From assembly GCF_002879645.1 (NCBI RefSeq), contig NZ_PNRE01000035.1:4755-51581 (forward strand): a DNA stretch of 46,827 nt, in the 5' to 3' direction. Below are positions 37,001 through 45,597 of the stretch, piece after piece (position 1 is the first letter of the stretch; each line of letters opens with the position of its first letter). Made by a program: the position numbers and the translations under genes. This stretch comes from Halomonas heilongjiangensis (GTDB lineage Bacteria > Pseudomonadota > Gammaproteobacteria > Pseudomonadales > Halomonadaceae). The notes under the pieces are model-generated. The model worked only from the letters and a program-made list of their open reading frames with translations, was not told where the DNA came from and made no database searches.

Positions 37001-37433
37001 GTCGGATACGGTCACCCGGGTGGTGCTCACCTACGGGATCGCCTACGGCTCGGACCATCGCCTGGTGCATCGCCTGCTGCGACAGGCCGCCGACGAGAAC
37101 CCGCGGGTGCTGGCCGACCCCGAGCCCCAGGTGTTCTTCATGGATTACGGCGAGAGCACCCTCAATTTCGAGCTGCGTATCTTCGTCAACACCCTCGGCG
37201 ACCGGCTCTATGCCACCGACGAGATCAACTGCCGGGTGGGCGAGCTGTTCGCCGAGCACGAGGTCGACATCGCCTTCAACCAGCTCGATGTGTGGCTGCA
37301 TCGTGCCGATGGGGCGGTGAAGAAGGTGCAGACCTCCTCGCCCGGCCAGGTGACCGATCCGGCCTTCCCGCCGCCCGGGGCCAGGGGCGACCCGGGTGAT
37401 TTCGACGACGGGGACGCCGATGGCGGGCGCTGA
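34020..37433 (+). CDS. Large MscK/MscM-type mechanosensitive channel
   Basis: A 1137-residue inner-membrane channel that should open under hypo-osmotic tension. It has a signal sequence (WVILLLLGLVLEVHA) and a long periplasmic Glu/Gln/Arg-rich coiled-coil domain (about 35-495). About eleven transmembrane segments start near residue 504 (LLGVPLLLAVAVLLW). The MscS core follows, with the pore helix in VGLGFGLQEIFANFVSG (about 917-933) and the beta domain (RPVRIGDTITLGNLTGTV, then IIIPNKTFVTDQLINWS). MscK of E. coli is 1120 residues, so this is full length. Start: ATG 34020 or GTG 34011 (GGGAG nearby at 34003-34007); the frame is open to 33849 but that part overlaps the divergent promoter area. 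Confidence 0.9.
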   Translation: MRRERGSRGWEHIRRAMAGWVILLLLGLVLEVHANEALPERAEVEERLAALQPEEGETPSDADQRRTEMLEAVLEGLEQLAETEERLQALEERVEQAPAELLRLQRELLEEEEAAASLSATDLDDEPLDELEYRQQEAVFDLQQLQDRLAEVNSQLLSAQTLPERAQQAIAEAMQAVEESRRSLDELEARGLAEDDPRLWQQQVERQLAEQTLRLHQRSLGTNTRLREIAQQRRDLLSQQITRQETELSLLQSVIERQRRLASEQAIADAARDDPLLEAGHPVLERAQQINQDLSLELLRANDRNNSLVRDSLAVRSQLDHVRQLQRSLNEQIEAIRGSLLLSRILREQRRSLPQVDARRDLQDEIADLRLRQFDLVRQRDALRQSERLANQRLEEAGVEVSPALVESLQGLYQSRRELVDQLEQTYGNLLSAAIELQLNQQQLLETSRELRTTIDEQLFWIANTRPLDLSWLRQLPSHLLTEWAEGEWREVLPVHWRMPGPEALLGVPLLLAVAVLLWCRRRIKARLAVLHEQIGRLRSDSQGHTPQAVALNALLALPGPLALAGAGVALVAGGHGIAVGLGQAFWHLSLAWGVIAWSRRLLVRDGVATKHFYWPAGYVARLRWLLLWLGVALVPVLLISTLARDGDISLTLRPLALGLLLGGLVAMSVLAARLILAHAPFFGVKLFRLILGLAMAAVPLVFIGLIVAGYEYTALSLVGRFVITLYLLGLWILVEATVVRGLAVAARRLAFRRALMRRRAQVQEGAEGGLEVVEEPPLDMEQINQQSLRLSKLILLIGFVLLLYLVWSDLLTVLGYLDEVAIWETTDGEGADLVASTLSVADIFTALLIFALTLMMARNLPGLLEVMVLSRLVLKQGSAYAITSLLSYAIIGTGLVMSLATLGVAWSQLQWLVAALGVGLGFGLQEIFANFVSGLIILFERPVRIGDTITLGNLTGTVSKIRIRATTVTDFDRKEIIIPNKTFVTDQLINWSLSDTVTRVVLTYGIAYGSDHRLVHRLLRQAADENPRVLADPEPQVFFMDYGESTLNFELRIFVNTLGDRLYATDEINCRVGELFAEHEVDIAFNQLDVWLHRADGAVKKVQTSSPGQVTDPAFPPPGARGDPGDFDDGDADGGR

Positions 37434-37451
37434 GGTGCGTGAGCGTCGCCG

Positions 37452-38228
37452 TCAGTCCGCGGCTCCCCGCCGAACGGCGTGGAGCAGGAACTCCCGGTTG
37501 CCGTCGCCGCCAAGCAGCGGGCTCTCCTGCCAGTGCAGGATGTGGAACCCCTGCTCGAAGCAGCAGCGGCGGATCGCCGCTTCCACTTCGCCATAGCGGG
37601 CCGGATCGCTGACGATGCCGCGAGCATTGACGCCGCCTGGCCCCACCTCGAACTGCGGCTTGACCAGGCTGAGCAGCTCGCCGTCCCGGGCGAGCAGGGC
37701 GGCGAGCTCGGGCAGGATCAGCGTCTGGGAGATGAAGGAGACGTCCAACACCGCGAGCTCCGGCGCCTCGCCCCCCTGAGCGGCCAGTGCCTCGTGTAGC
37801 CGGGCATCGCCGGCCATGGCGCGAGCATTCAGTCCCTCCAGACAGGTCACTCGGGGGTCGCCGCGCAGTTCGGGGTCGAGCTGGTCGTGGCCCACCTCCA
37901 CGCCGATCACGTGACGGGCCCCGAAGCGCAGGGCGCAGTCGGTGAAGCCCCCGGTGGACTGGCCCACGTCCAGCATCAGCTTGCCCGTCAGGTCGAGCCC
38001 CAGGGCCTCGATCAGCGCCTCCAGCTTGAGTCCGGCCCGCGACACGTAGCGCTCCTCCGGGTCCTCCTCGACCCGCAATCGCACATCGTCGGGCAGCTTC
38101 TCGCCGGGCTTGGTCAGCACGCGGCCATCGCCGATCAGGCTGACGCGGCCATGACGGATCAGTCGCTGGGCGCGGGTGCGGGAACGGGCCAGGCCCTGGG
38201 TGACGAGCAGTTGGTCGAGGCGCGGCAT
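37452..38228 (-). CDS. tlyA: TlyA-family rRNA 2'-O-methyltransferase
   Basis: A 258-residue protein with an N-terminal S4 RNA-binding domain (MPRLDQLLVTQGLARSRTRA) and an FtsJ/RrmJ-like methyltransferase domain. Family residues are present: YVSRAGLKL with the catalytic Lys (about 66-74), SAM-binding LDVGQSTGGFTDC (about 89-101), LDVSFIS (about 162-168) and VKPQFEVG (about 190-197). Mycobacterial TlyA modifies cytidines in 16S and 23S rRNA; targets here are inferred. Start chosen at ATG 38228, where homology begins; the frame is open far upstream. It converges on the channel gene with an 18-bp gap and diverges from the AbrB-type gene. Confidence 0.9.
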   Translation of the reverse strand: MPRLDQLLVTQGLARSRTRAQRLIRHGRVSLIGDGRVLTKPGEKLPDDVRLRVEEDPEERYVSRAGLKLEALIEALGLDLTGKLMLDVGQSTGGFTDCALRFGARHVIGVEVGHDQLDPELRGDPRVTCLEGLNARAMAGDARLHEALAAQGGEAPELAVLDVSFISQTLILPELAALLARDGELLSLVKPQFEVGPGGVNARGIVSDPARYGEVEAAIRRCCFEQGFHILHWQESPLLGGDGNREFLLHAVRRGAAD

Positions 38229-38320
38229 GGTCTCTCCGGCGGCGAGCGTGAAGGCGGGGCAGGGTCGGGGCATAGTATGGCATACTGGCTTTATTAGCCG
38301 GGTAACGAAAAGGAGCGAGC

Positions 38321-39340
38321 TTGGAGCGAGCGACGGGATTGGCCCTGGCCAGGTCACTGGCGATCGGTGCCGTCGGTGGACTGATCTTCCAACTGGTCGG
38401 GCTGCCGCTGGCCTGGATGCTGGGCCCCCTGGTGGCCAACCTGCTCGTCTCCGCTCGCGGCGTCGATGTGCGGGTGCCGGAGCGGCTGCGCGAGGCCTTC
38501 CTCGGGGTGCTGGGGTTGGTGCTGGGCAGCCAGGTGACCCCCGAGCTCGCGGCACGGGTACTGGAGTGGCCGCTGTCGATGGCCCTGTTGCTCGTGGGGG
38601 TGGCGGCGTCCACCGCGGCGGCGGCGGCCTGGTATCGGCGCTGCGGGTTCGACTCGGTCAGCGCCTGGTTCGCCTCGGCCCCGGGAGCGATGACGGCGAT
38701 GATCCTGATGGGCGAGAAGTGCGGCGGTGAGCCGCGGCGGATCGCCATCGCCCAGTCCCTGCGGGTGGTGCTGGTGGTGCTGATCCTGCCACCGCTGTTC
38801 TGGGCCTATGAGGGCGCAGCCGCAAACGGCGAGGCGGCGGTGCGGACGTTGCGGGATCCGTGGCTGTTGCTGGCGTTGCCGGCGTTGATTCCCCTGGGGC
38901 ACTCGCTCAAGCTGCCGAGTCCGACCCTGCTGGCACCGCTGGTCTTCACGGCGCTGCTCTCGGGATTCGATATCGCCAGCCTGCAGCTGCCCGACTGGGG
39001 CATGAACCTGATGCTGTGGGTATTGGGCAGTGCCATCGGCTCGCGCTTTCGGGGCCTCTCTTCGGCGCGCCTGGGACGCTACCTGTTCGAGGCCTTCGTC
39101 GCCACCCTGGTGGCGCTGGCGGTGCTGGCGCTGTTCGCCGAGCTGATCCACCACCTGGTGGGGGTGCCGCGGGACGTGGCCCTGCTGGCGCTGGCCCCGG
39201 GCGGTATCGGCGAGATGGCGATCCTGGCCGTGGCGTTGGACCTCGACCCGGTATTCGTCGCCTTCCACCACCTGCTGCGGATGGTGGCACTGATGCTCTT
39301 CGCGCCCTTCTGGGCGCGATTCCTGCAGCGCCGCCCGTGA
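38321..39340 (+). CDS. AbrB-type (AbrB_dom duplication) integral membrane protein
   Basis: A 339-residue protein with about ten hydrophobic helices in two repeats. Each repeat carries the family sequence of a Gly/Pro-rich helix (LPLAWMLGPLVANLL in the first, APGGIGEMAILAVALDLDPVFVAFHH in the second, given by its ends APGG and AFHH). Databases call such proteins AbrB family or ammonia monooxygenase-like, but they are membrane proteins, probably transporters, with no known substrate. The TTG start is supported by AGGAG 7 nt upstream. The stop codon abuts the stop of the converging gene: TGA and TCA form TGATCA. Confidence 0.85.
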   Translation: MERATGLALARSLAIGAVGGLIFQLVGLPLAWMLGPLVANLLVSARGVDVRVPERLREAFLGVLGLVLGSQVTPELAARVLEWPLSMALLLVGVAASTAAAAAWYRRCGFDSVSAWFASAPGAMTAMILMGEKCGGEPRRIAIAQSLRVVLVVLILPPLFWAYEGAAANGEAAVRTLRDPWLLLALPALIPLGHSLKLPSPTLLAPLVFTALLSGFDIASLQLPDWGMNLMLWVLGSAIGSRFRGLSSARLGRYLFEAFVATLVALAVLALFAELIHHLVGVPRDVALLALAPGGIGEMAILAVALDLDPVFVAFHHLLRMVALMLFAPFWARFLQRRP

Positions 39341-41389
39341 TCAGTTCCCGTTGGGTTCCTGGCCGGCATCGGCCTGCAGGCCCATGGGCGGGATCCGGTC
39401 GGCCCCCCAACTGCGGTGGACGTAGCCGGTGACCCGGTCGAGTTCCTCCTGGGTGATCTGGGCCAGCTCGCCGCGCTCCAGCGGATCGTAGTGGAAGATG
39501 TAGAGGCGCGAGGCGAACTGCTCGAAGGGCAGCGACGACTCGCCGAACCGCTCCCCCTTGCCGGCGGTGCTCACCTTGATGCCGTCGCCCCAGTCCTGGC
39601 CGCTGTCGTTGTTGGGGTTGAAGAAGTAGGCCCGCATGACGTCGTTCGGATCCAGCGAGACTCGCAGCACCGTGATGGCGTGCCAGCCGATGAAGCGGGC
39701 GGCGCTGTCGGTCACGGCGATGCCCGCCGGTTGCGGGTGGATCAGCGGCTGGTTGCCGTTGTAGTAGGGGTGGTAGCTGGCATAGAAGTGACGCAGGAAG
39801 GTGTCCAGGTCCTGCAGCTGCCCGGTGGCCACGTCGACATTGATGCGAAAGCCCCGGCCCGACCACCAGCCGTGGAATTCCGGGTTCACCCAGCGGTGGG
39901 GGTCGCCCTCGCGACCGATGCAGCGCCGCCCCATCTCGGCATAGATGCGGTCCAGATGCGGCACCACGATCAGCGACACCGGGTCCAGGTCCATGGGCAG
40001 GGTCTGGGCCACGCCGGAGAGGCTCGCCATGGAGGAGAGCGGCATGCCCTCGAAGTGCATGATGATCTCGTCGTCGCGGGCCGCCCAGGCCACCATCTGC
40101 AGCAGGTAGTCGGGGTCGTTGTAGGCCCACATCGAGAGCGCCCTGGCCGACTGGCAGGTGGGGTTGTTGCCCTGGCCGACGCCCAGCGGCTGCCCGAGCA
40201 TGCACAGCACGCCTTCCAGCAGCCGCGCCCGCGGCGAGATGGCGTCGCCGAAGGTCAGGTTCAAGCGCTGTTGGGACCATTCCGAGAGGGAGAGCCCCAG
40301 TTGGCGCCACATGGCCGGGGCCACCGGTGGCTGGTAGAGGATGCCGCGCTCGAGCATCAGCGCCAGGCCGTAGGCCGCCTGGGGGGTGGCCGGATGGACC
40401 CCGCCGCGGATCAGGGCGTGGACCAGCTCGCGGTAGCAGAGCAGGCAGTCGCGGCCGGTGGAGGAGAGCCCCAGCGCCTCGGCGAGCAGATGGTCGCCAT
40501 GGTCGAGCAGGTGGCGCAGCAGCACCGGATGGTAGGCAGACACCAGGCCGGTATCGTGCATGGCGCGGGCGAAACCGGTGGCCTCGCCCTGCAGGGCGGC
40601 GCTGTCCATGCTCGAGAGCCGTCCGCGGTAGACGTCCACCCCCGGATCCTCGCGACACGCCTGGGTGGGGCCGAACAGCGAGCTCACCAGGCGGTCGGCG
40701 CCCTGGCCGCTGGTGCCCAGGTCGATCGCCGGGTTGGCCTGGCAGATGGCGATCTGGGTGACCATCTGCTTGACCGGTTCGACCTGGATCGGACGCTGCT
40801 GCAGGATCCGCCAGATCTCCTCGATCAGCTTGTCGATGATGTGCTCGTAGCCGATGCGCTCGGCCAGATGGTGAAACAGATGGCGCGGGATCTGCGCCAG
40901 TCGCCCCTGGGTCTCGCGCTCGGCTTCGCTGGGCGCTCCGAACAGCAGCCAGAGATTGAGCGCCATCACCTGGGTCAGGTAGTGGTGGGCCTGTTCCGCC
41001 GAGACCAGGGGGTGCAGGTACTCACCCTTGGCCACGGCCAGCAGCCGCAGTTCGCTCAGGGCCTCGATCACCACGGTGTGGGGATCGGCGCTCTTCAGCG
41101 CATGGGTGGTGAGCGAAGGCACCAGGTACTGCGGGGTCTCCCAGTCGGAACCGAGGAAGACCCCGGCCTCCTCCAGTGCTCTGGCACGCGCCTCCACGGC
41201 GGCGGCGCCACCCTCCTGGAGCAGCACGCGACGCGCGGTATCCAGCACCCGGGGCAGCTTCCCTGGCTTGGCGAAGTCGAGTGAATCGGTGAGCAGGGTG
41301 ATCGCTGCATCGAGTTTCGCCAGCAGGCCGGCGAGCTTGTCGTCGCCTGCCGGCTCGCTTGTGTCTTGCGTAGGTCGGTGCGTCGTCAC
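39341..41389 (-). CDS. Uncharacterised protein with papain-like Gln/Cys/His/Asn arrangement
   Basis: A 682-residue cytoplasmic protein (no signal peptide) that I do not recognise as a named family. The N-terminal 400 residues look helical. The C-terminal part shows a cysteine-peptidase-like pattern. GQGNNPTCQSARALSMWA (405-421) places Gln-406 exactly six residues before Cys-412, the papain oxyanion/nucleophile spacing. GWHAITVL supplies His-570 and YFFNPNNDS (588-596) supplies Asn-591 or a neighbouring Asn. This order and the HAI...FFNPNN wording are typical of papain/C39/transglutaminase-fold enzymes. GTG start with AAGGAG 6 nt upstream. It lies 46 nt downstream of the ATP-grasp gene on the same strand, so they form an operon. 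Peptidase, amidase or transferase activity are all possible; inference from motifs only. Confidence 0.7.
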   Translation of the reverse strand: MTTHRPTQDTSEPAGDDKLAGLLAKLDAAITLLTDSLDFAKPGKLPRVLDTARRVLLQEGGAAAVEARARALEEAGVFLGSDWETPQYLVPSLTTHALKSADPHTVVIEALSELRLLAVAKGEYLHPLVSAEQAHHYLTQVMALNLWLLFGAPSEAERETQGRLAQIPRHLFHHLAERIGYEHIIDKLIEEIWRILQQRPIQVEPVKQMVTQIAICQANPAIDLGTSGQGADRLVSSLFGPTQACREDPGVDVYRGRLSSMDSAALQGEATGFARAMHDTGLVSAYHPVLLRHLLDHGDHLLAEALGLSSTGRDCLLCYRELVHALIRGGVHPATPQAAYGLALMLERGILYQPPVAPAMWRQLGLSLSEWSQQRLNLTFGDAISPRARLLEGVLCMLGQPLGVGQGNNPTCQSARALSMWAYNDPDYLLQMVAWAARDDEIIMHFEGMPLSSMASLSGVAQTLPMDLDPVSLIVVPHLDRIYAEMGRRCIGREGDPHRWVNPEFHGWWSGRGFRINVDVATGQLQDLDTFLRHFYASYHPYYNGNQPLIHPQPAGIAVTDSAARFIGWHAITVLRVSLDPNDVMRAYFFNPNNDSGQDWGDGIKVSTAGKGERFGESSLPFEQFASRLYIFHYDPLERGELAQITQEELDRVTGYVHRSWGADRIPPMGLQADAGQEPNGN

Positions 41390-41435
41390 GCCGACTCCTT
41401 GTCGTCAGGCTGTCATCATCCCCATGACGCCTCGA

Positions 41436-42659
41436 TCAGACATAGAAATCAAGCTCTTCCATATGCTTGAGCAGTTCCTTCATGCGCGCCGCCTCGTCGC
41501 CCTTGAAGTAGATCAGCCCCCAGTGGGTGCCGAAGGCGGTGCGCTTGGTGACGGTCTCCTCGAGGGGCGGCGTCAGCTCGTGGGACTCGAAGTAGGGGTC
41601 GTCCTCGACCTCCTCGGGTATCTCCAGCTTGCTGACCACCCGGCGGCGGGGGTAGACGCCGAAGCAGCCGGCGTAGCCGTCGGCATCGACCACTTCCTTC
41701 GGGAAGTAGGCGCTGACCTCTTCCGGGGTGGTCTTGGGATCGAACACCAGCATGCTGGCCTGGTAGGCGTTGAAGCCGTAGACCCGCTCGAGCAGTTCGA
41801 AGACCTTGAACCCCGGCGGACGGTAGGCGACCTCGCCGAAGTACATCTCGCCGTCGCTGGTGACGAAGTACTCGGGGTGGATCAGGCCGAACTCGATGTC
41901 GAAGGCCTTGATCAGCTTCTCGATCTGGGCGGTGATCTGCGGGCGATACTTCTCGAGTTCCGGCGAGGCGGGCACGAACACCGAGTAGCCCAGGGTCACG
42001 TATTCCGAGATGTTGAGGAAGGCGATCTTGCCGTTGTGGATCCAGGCTTCCACGGCAAATTCCCAGCCGTCCAGGTGCGATTCCATCAGCACCGGGAACT
42101 CCTCGTCGGGAATGGTATCGACCTCGTCCGGGGTACGGATCACCCGGTGGCCCAGGCAGCCGGCCTTGTCGAAGGCCTTGAGGTGGATGGGATCGTTGGG
42201 GTCGCCGTCGAGCTTGAGCAGGGTCTGGTTGACCCGCTTGAGGAAGCGGATGACGTCTGCCTTGTCGTGGGCCTCCTCGAAGATGCCCACCCGGATGCCG
42301 CCCAACTGGGCGCGGCGCTTCATCAGCGCCTTGTCACGCAGCAGCAGCGACTGGCCGTAGAGCCGCGGGCTGTCGAGCAGCAGCGAGTTGATGGCACCGG
42401 CCCACTCCACGGTTTCCTCGAACAACGGGATGGCCACGTCGACGCCCATCTCCTTGAGCGTCTCGGCGATCTCCAGGGAGCGGTCGTTGAGGCGCTCGAA
42501 ATTCCAGGAAACGTGGGGAATGTCGTGCTTCTGGCAGTACTCCTCGGCCCAGTCCGGGGCGACCACCACATAGCGTCTGTCGAAGTTCTCGGCGGCTTCG
42601 ATGGCATTCAGGCTCCAGCCCAGCAGGGCGATGTAGCCCTTGTTCGGATCCTTCTTCAT
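41436..42659 (-). CDS. ATP-grasp domain ligase-like protein
   Basis: A 407-residue cytoplasmic enzyme with the ATP-grasp order. The pre-ATP-grasp domain (1-100, GYIALLGWSLNAIEAAE) is followed by the A-subdomain with the ATP-clamping strand FPVLMESHLDGWEFAVEAWI (188-207). The metal-binding core is FGLIHPEYF (257-265, Glu-263) and MYFGEVAYRPPG (272-283, Glu-276, Arg-280). Such enzymes join a carboxylate to an amine or thiol through an acyl-phosphate. The substrate is unknown. ATG 42659 is preceded by GGAGG at ideal spacing; the open frame further upstream looks non-coding. It is the first gene of a two-gene operon with the papain-like protein and diverges from the SRP RNA. Confidence 0.85.
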   Translation of the reverse strand: MKKDPNKGYIALLGWSLNAIEAAENFDRRYVVVAPDWAEEYCQKHDIPHVSWNFERLNDRSLEIAETLKEMGVDVAIPLFEETVEWAGAINSLLLDSPRLYGQSLLLRDKALMKRRAQLGGIRVGIFEEAHDKADVIRFLKRVNQTLLKLDGDPNDPIHLKAFDKAGCLGHRVIRTPDEVDTIPDEEFPVLMESHLDGWEFAVEAWIHNGKIAFLNISEYVTLGYSVFVPASPELEKYRPQITAQIEKLIKAFDIEFGLIHPEYFVTSDGEMYFGEVAYRPPGFKVFELLERVYGFNAYQASMLVFDPKTTPEEVSAYFPKEVVDADGYAGCFGVYPRRRVVSKLEIPEEVEDDPYFESHELTPPLEETVTKRTAFGTHWGLIYFKGDEAARMKELLKHMEELDFYV

Positions 42660-42793
42660 GGGGCGCCTCCAGATGTCGACAATGAATGATTCCTCCCTGA
42701 CGGGGAGCGACTGGGACAGGGAGGGAATACCCCTCACCATACACCAGGGGACGAGGGGTGACATCCTCACGCCACCCCGCGGGCGGCTGCCCC

Positions 42794-42822
42794 TTGCCGC
42801 CATGGCGGGCCGCTGTTATAGT
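42794..42822 (+). promoter_or_regulatory. Predicted sigma-70 promoter of SRP RNA
   Basis: TTGCCG (42794-42799) and TATAGT (42817-42822) with a 17-bp spacer, followed by the GC-rich discriminator GCCCGCGC. Start of transcription near 42829 gives a leader of about 70 nt, to be trimmed before the mature RNA. This is the best-looking promoter in the window. Bases 42660-42790 carry no other clear signal apart from the ribosome site of the ATP-grasp gene. Confidence 0.7.
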
Positions 42823-42897
42823 GCCCGCGCACTCGACAAGCCCTTGATGCCGCGTCGAGTTTGATGCCCCGAGCCAGGCTCGGTACGCATCCGCTGT

Positions 42898-43008
42898 GGT
42901 GGCCCCGTCGGTCCTCTCGCAACGCTAAACCGCAAACCCCGCCAGGCCCGGAAGGGAGCAACGGTAGTGGTGGCCGCGTGTGCCGGGATGTGGCTGTCGG
43001 GGCCGCCT
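42898..43008 (+). ncRNA. ffs: Signal recognition particle RNA (4.5S RNA)
   Basis: About 111 nt. The universally conserved tip, CAGGCCCGGAAGGGAGCAAC, is present, as are CTCGCAACGCTA on the 5' side and GCGTGTGCCGGGATGTGGCTG on the 3' side, both matching E. coli 4.5S RNA closely (given here by their ends). The outer ends GGTGGCCCCG and CGGGGCCGCC pair over ten bases. The RNA binds Ffh and guides membrane-protein nascent chains to the translocon. The ends are set from the pairing and may be off by a few bases. Bases 43009-43314 contain no gene or clear terminator that I can support. Confidence 0.95.
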
Positions 43009-43314
43009 CCATTTCGGGCCTCGGCTCCTCCCCTTCGTTCCTTCTTCCCCCTCTGCGTCACGCTCTGCTGTTGTCCGATTCCCTCTGTGCTGTGCAGCGG
43101 CTGATGAATGGTGCATCGGTGGCGAGCGCACCGGCGTTCATCACTTCATCCGAAGTCATCGGGGGCAGGAGGCTGTCGCCGGAGTATGGCGACGACTGAG
43201 AAAGAATCCCCCCCTTCGGCGCAGGGCATTCATCCAGGGAAGCCGATACACTGTAACCAGGGGGGGTCGTGACAGTCGTGGGGCGATCCCATCGGCCGGG
43301 GAGTACGCGAGGAG

Positions 43315-45597
43315 ATGGGAGGCGGGACGAGGCGGGCGCAGCGACGCATCGTGACACTGGCCATGATGGGGATCCTGGCCACGGGCGCCCTGGTGGGGGC
43401 GAGCACCGCCGTGCCGCTCTTTCACGTCACCCGCGACAGGCTGGAAACCACCACGCTGGCCAGCGTCCAGGCCCAGGCGGATGCCGTGGACCATCGGCTG
43501 CGCCACTTCGAGGATCTGGCTCGACAGTTGGCCGGCGACGACGAGATCCGTCGGCGTCTGGTGTCCCATGCCGACGGCGGACTCAGTCGCTCCTCGCTGG
43601 TCGCCTACAGTGCCCCACGGCTGCGCGATGCCATGGCCCAGTCCGAGGAGATCATCGGCCTGGTGCGTCTGGATTCGGCAGGCGAGGCGCTGCTGACCCT
43701 TGGGCGCACGCCGCCGGGGCAGCAGCAAGCACTGCGTGACGACGGGAAGGCGAGTTCGACAGCTCGGCTGGTGCCGGTGGATGAGGCGCCGGCGCTGGAA
43801 GTGACGGCGCCGATCCTCGCCGACAGCGGGGCGCCCATCGGCACCGATCTGCTCTATTTTCGGCTGGATGACCTGACCGCGCTGCTGGCCGACGACGACC
43901 GGTTCGGTGCCGCGGCACACCAGTACCTGGTGGCGCCGGATGGCGGGGTTCTGTTGACCGGCGGGGAGGGGGGCGAGCCCTTGGCCAGGGCGCCGGACGA
44001 GGTGGAAGGGCCCCGTGTGCAGGCCCTGGGCGAGGGGTGGTCCGGCCTTCACCGGACCGGCATGGGGAGTCATGAGCAGGTGCTGATCGGTGTGCCGACG
44101 GTGACGCCCGGCTGGGGGATGCTGGTGAAACTGCCGGCCGGCAGTTTCTACGCCGAGGTCTTTCGCGTGCTGGCCTGGCCGCTGCTGGTGACCCTGGCCA
44201 TGATGCTGCTGGGGGCGCTGGTCACCGCCCGGGCGCTCAGGCCGCTGCTGTCGCGTATCGACGAGCAGGCCCGGCGCCTCGAGGAGTCGGCCCATTACGA
44301 TGCCCTGACCCGTCTGCCCAATCGCTACCATCTCGGCCAGCGCCTCGAGGCGGCGCTGGAGGCCGCGATGTCGGCGCGGTCTCGGCTCGCCGTGCTGTTC
44401 CTCGACCTGGACCATTTCAAGGGCGTCAACGACAGCCTCGGCCACCCGCTGGGCGATCGCCTGCTGCGGGCGGTGGGCCGGCGGTTGTCGCTGGCTCTGC
44501 GCGGCAGGGGGCAGTTGGGACGGCTGGGCGGCGACGAGTTCCTGGTGGTGATCGAGCACCTGTCGCGCCCCGAGGCTGCCGAAGAGGTGGCGTGCCAGTT
44601 GATCGACGCGCTGGCGGAGCCCTTTCGCGTCGGGGGTCACGAGATCTTCCTCGGGGCGTCCATCGGCATCAGCCTGTTTCCCGAGGACGGTACGACCAGC
44701 GAGGCGCTGATCCGCAACGCCGATACCGCCATGTACCGGGCCAAGGCCCTCAAGCGCAACACCTGGCAGCGCTACACCGCGGCGCTGGGGGAGGAGAGCC
44801 GCGAGCGTTTCGACCTCGAGGTGGGGTTGCGCCGGGCGCTCGAGCGGGGCGAGCTGCAGCTCTACTTCCAGCCGCAGGCCTTTGTCGACGGAGGCCGGGT
44901 ATTCGGCGCCGAGGCGTTGATTCGCTGGGTCTCGCCGGAGGGCGAGACGATCATGCCGGAGCGCTTCATCCCGTTGGCCGAGGAGTCGGGACTGAGCCAT
45001 GCCCTGGGGCGCTGGGTACTCGGCGAGGCGTGCCGTCGTGCGCGACAGTGGGAGTTGCGCGGGCTGGACCTGCAGGTGGCCGTCAACCTCTCCGGTGCCC
45101 AGGTGGTCCACGGCGATGTCGTCGGCGACGTGCACCGAGTGTTGCAGGAGAGCGGCCTGTCACCGGAGCGGCTGGAGCTCGAGATCACCGAGGGGTTCCT
45201 GATCAGCCACACCGACGAGGGCATCGGCGTACTCCACGAACTGCGTGGGCTGGGCGTGATGCTGGCGGTGGACGACTTCGGTACCGGCTACTCGTCGCTG
45301 GCCTATCTCAAGCGGTTGCCCGTGCAGCGGCTGAAGATCGACCAGTCCTTCGTGCGTGACGTGCCCGGCGACGTGGACGACGAGATCATCCTGGCCGCCA
45401 TCCTGTCGATGGCCGGGCGGCTCGGGCTCGAGGTGGTCGCCGAGGGGGTCGAGCTCCCGGTGCAGCTCGACTTCCTGGCGGGCCTGGGTTGCGAGCGCTA
45501 CCAGGGGTTCCTGTTGAGCCGGCCGGTACCCGCCGACGTGTTCGATCGTCGCTGGGGCGGCGGAGCCGAGCTTTGCGCCCCCGTCCCCAGCCGGTAG
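43315..45597 (+). CDS. Membrane-bound GGDEF-EAL cyclic-di-GMP enzyme
   Basis: A 760-residue protein with a membrane helix (about 11-35), a periplasmic sensor domain (about 36-285) and a second helix (about 286-305). A GGDEF domain with intact GGDEF (405-409) and the substrate Asp in LDLDHFKGVNDSLGH (363-377) follows, then an EAL domain with intact EALIRW (533-538), NLSGAQ, DDFGTGYSSL (653-662), LKIDQSFV and AEGVE (709-713). Both the synthase and phosphodiesterase sites therefore look functional. No RxxD inhibitory site lies five residues before GGDEF. The ATG at 43315 has AGGAG immediately before it and GGGGAG farther up. It is wedged between the SRP RNA and dnaX, and could link surface attachment (such as the Tad pilus) to c-di-GMP. 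Confidence 0.9.
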   Translation: MGGGTRRAQRRIVTLAMMGILATGALVGASTAVPLFHVTRDRLETTTLASVQAQADAVDHRLRHFEDLARQLAGDDEIRRRLVSHADGGLSRSSLVAYSAPRLRDAMAQSEEIIGLVRLDSAGEALLTLGRTPPGQQQALRDDGKASSTARLVPVDEAPALEVTAPILADSGAPIGTDLLYFRLDDLTALLADDDRFGAAAHQYLVAPDGGVLLTGGEGGEPLARAPDEVEGPRVQALGEGWSGLHRTGMGSHEQVLIGVPTVTPGWGMLVKLPAGSFYAEVFRVLAWPLLVTLAMMLLGALVTARALRPLLSRIDEQARRLEESAHYDALTRLPNRYHLGQRLEAALEAAMSARSRLAVLFLDLDHFKGVNDSLGHPLGDRLLRAVGRRLSLALRGRGQLGRLGGDEFLVVIEHLSRPEAAEEVACQLIDALAEPFRVGGHEIFLGASIGISLFPEDGTTSEALIRNADTAMYRAKALKRNTWQRYTAALGEESRERFDLEVGLRRALERGELQLYFQPQAFVDGGRVFGAEALIRWVSPEGETIMPERFIPLAEESGLSHALGRWVLGEACRRARQWELRGLDLQVAVNLSGAQVVHGDVVGDVHRVLQESGLSPERLELEITEGFLISHTDEGIGVLHELRGLGVMLAVDDFGTGYSSLAYLKRLPVQRLKIDQSFVRDVPGDVDDEIILAAILSMAGRLGLEVVAEGVELPVQLDFLAGLGCERYQGFLLSRPVPADVFDRRWGGGAELCAPVPSR

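Noticed and set aside
35436..37301. Long minus-strand frame (621 codons) antisense to the mechanosensitive channel gene.
   Set aside because: Gln/His-rich shadow translation; the plus-strand frame contains clear MscS motifs.
39335..39346. The converging stops forming TGATCA.
   Set aside because: A chance result of two TGA codons meeting tail to tail; no further structure around it.
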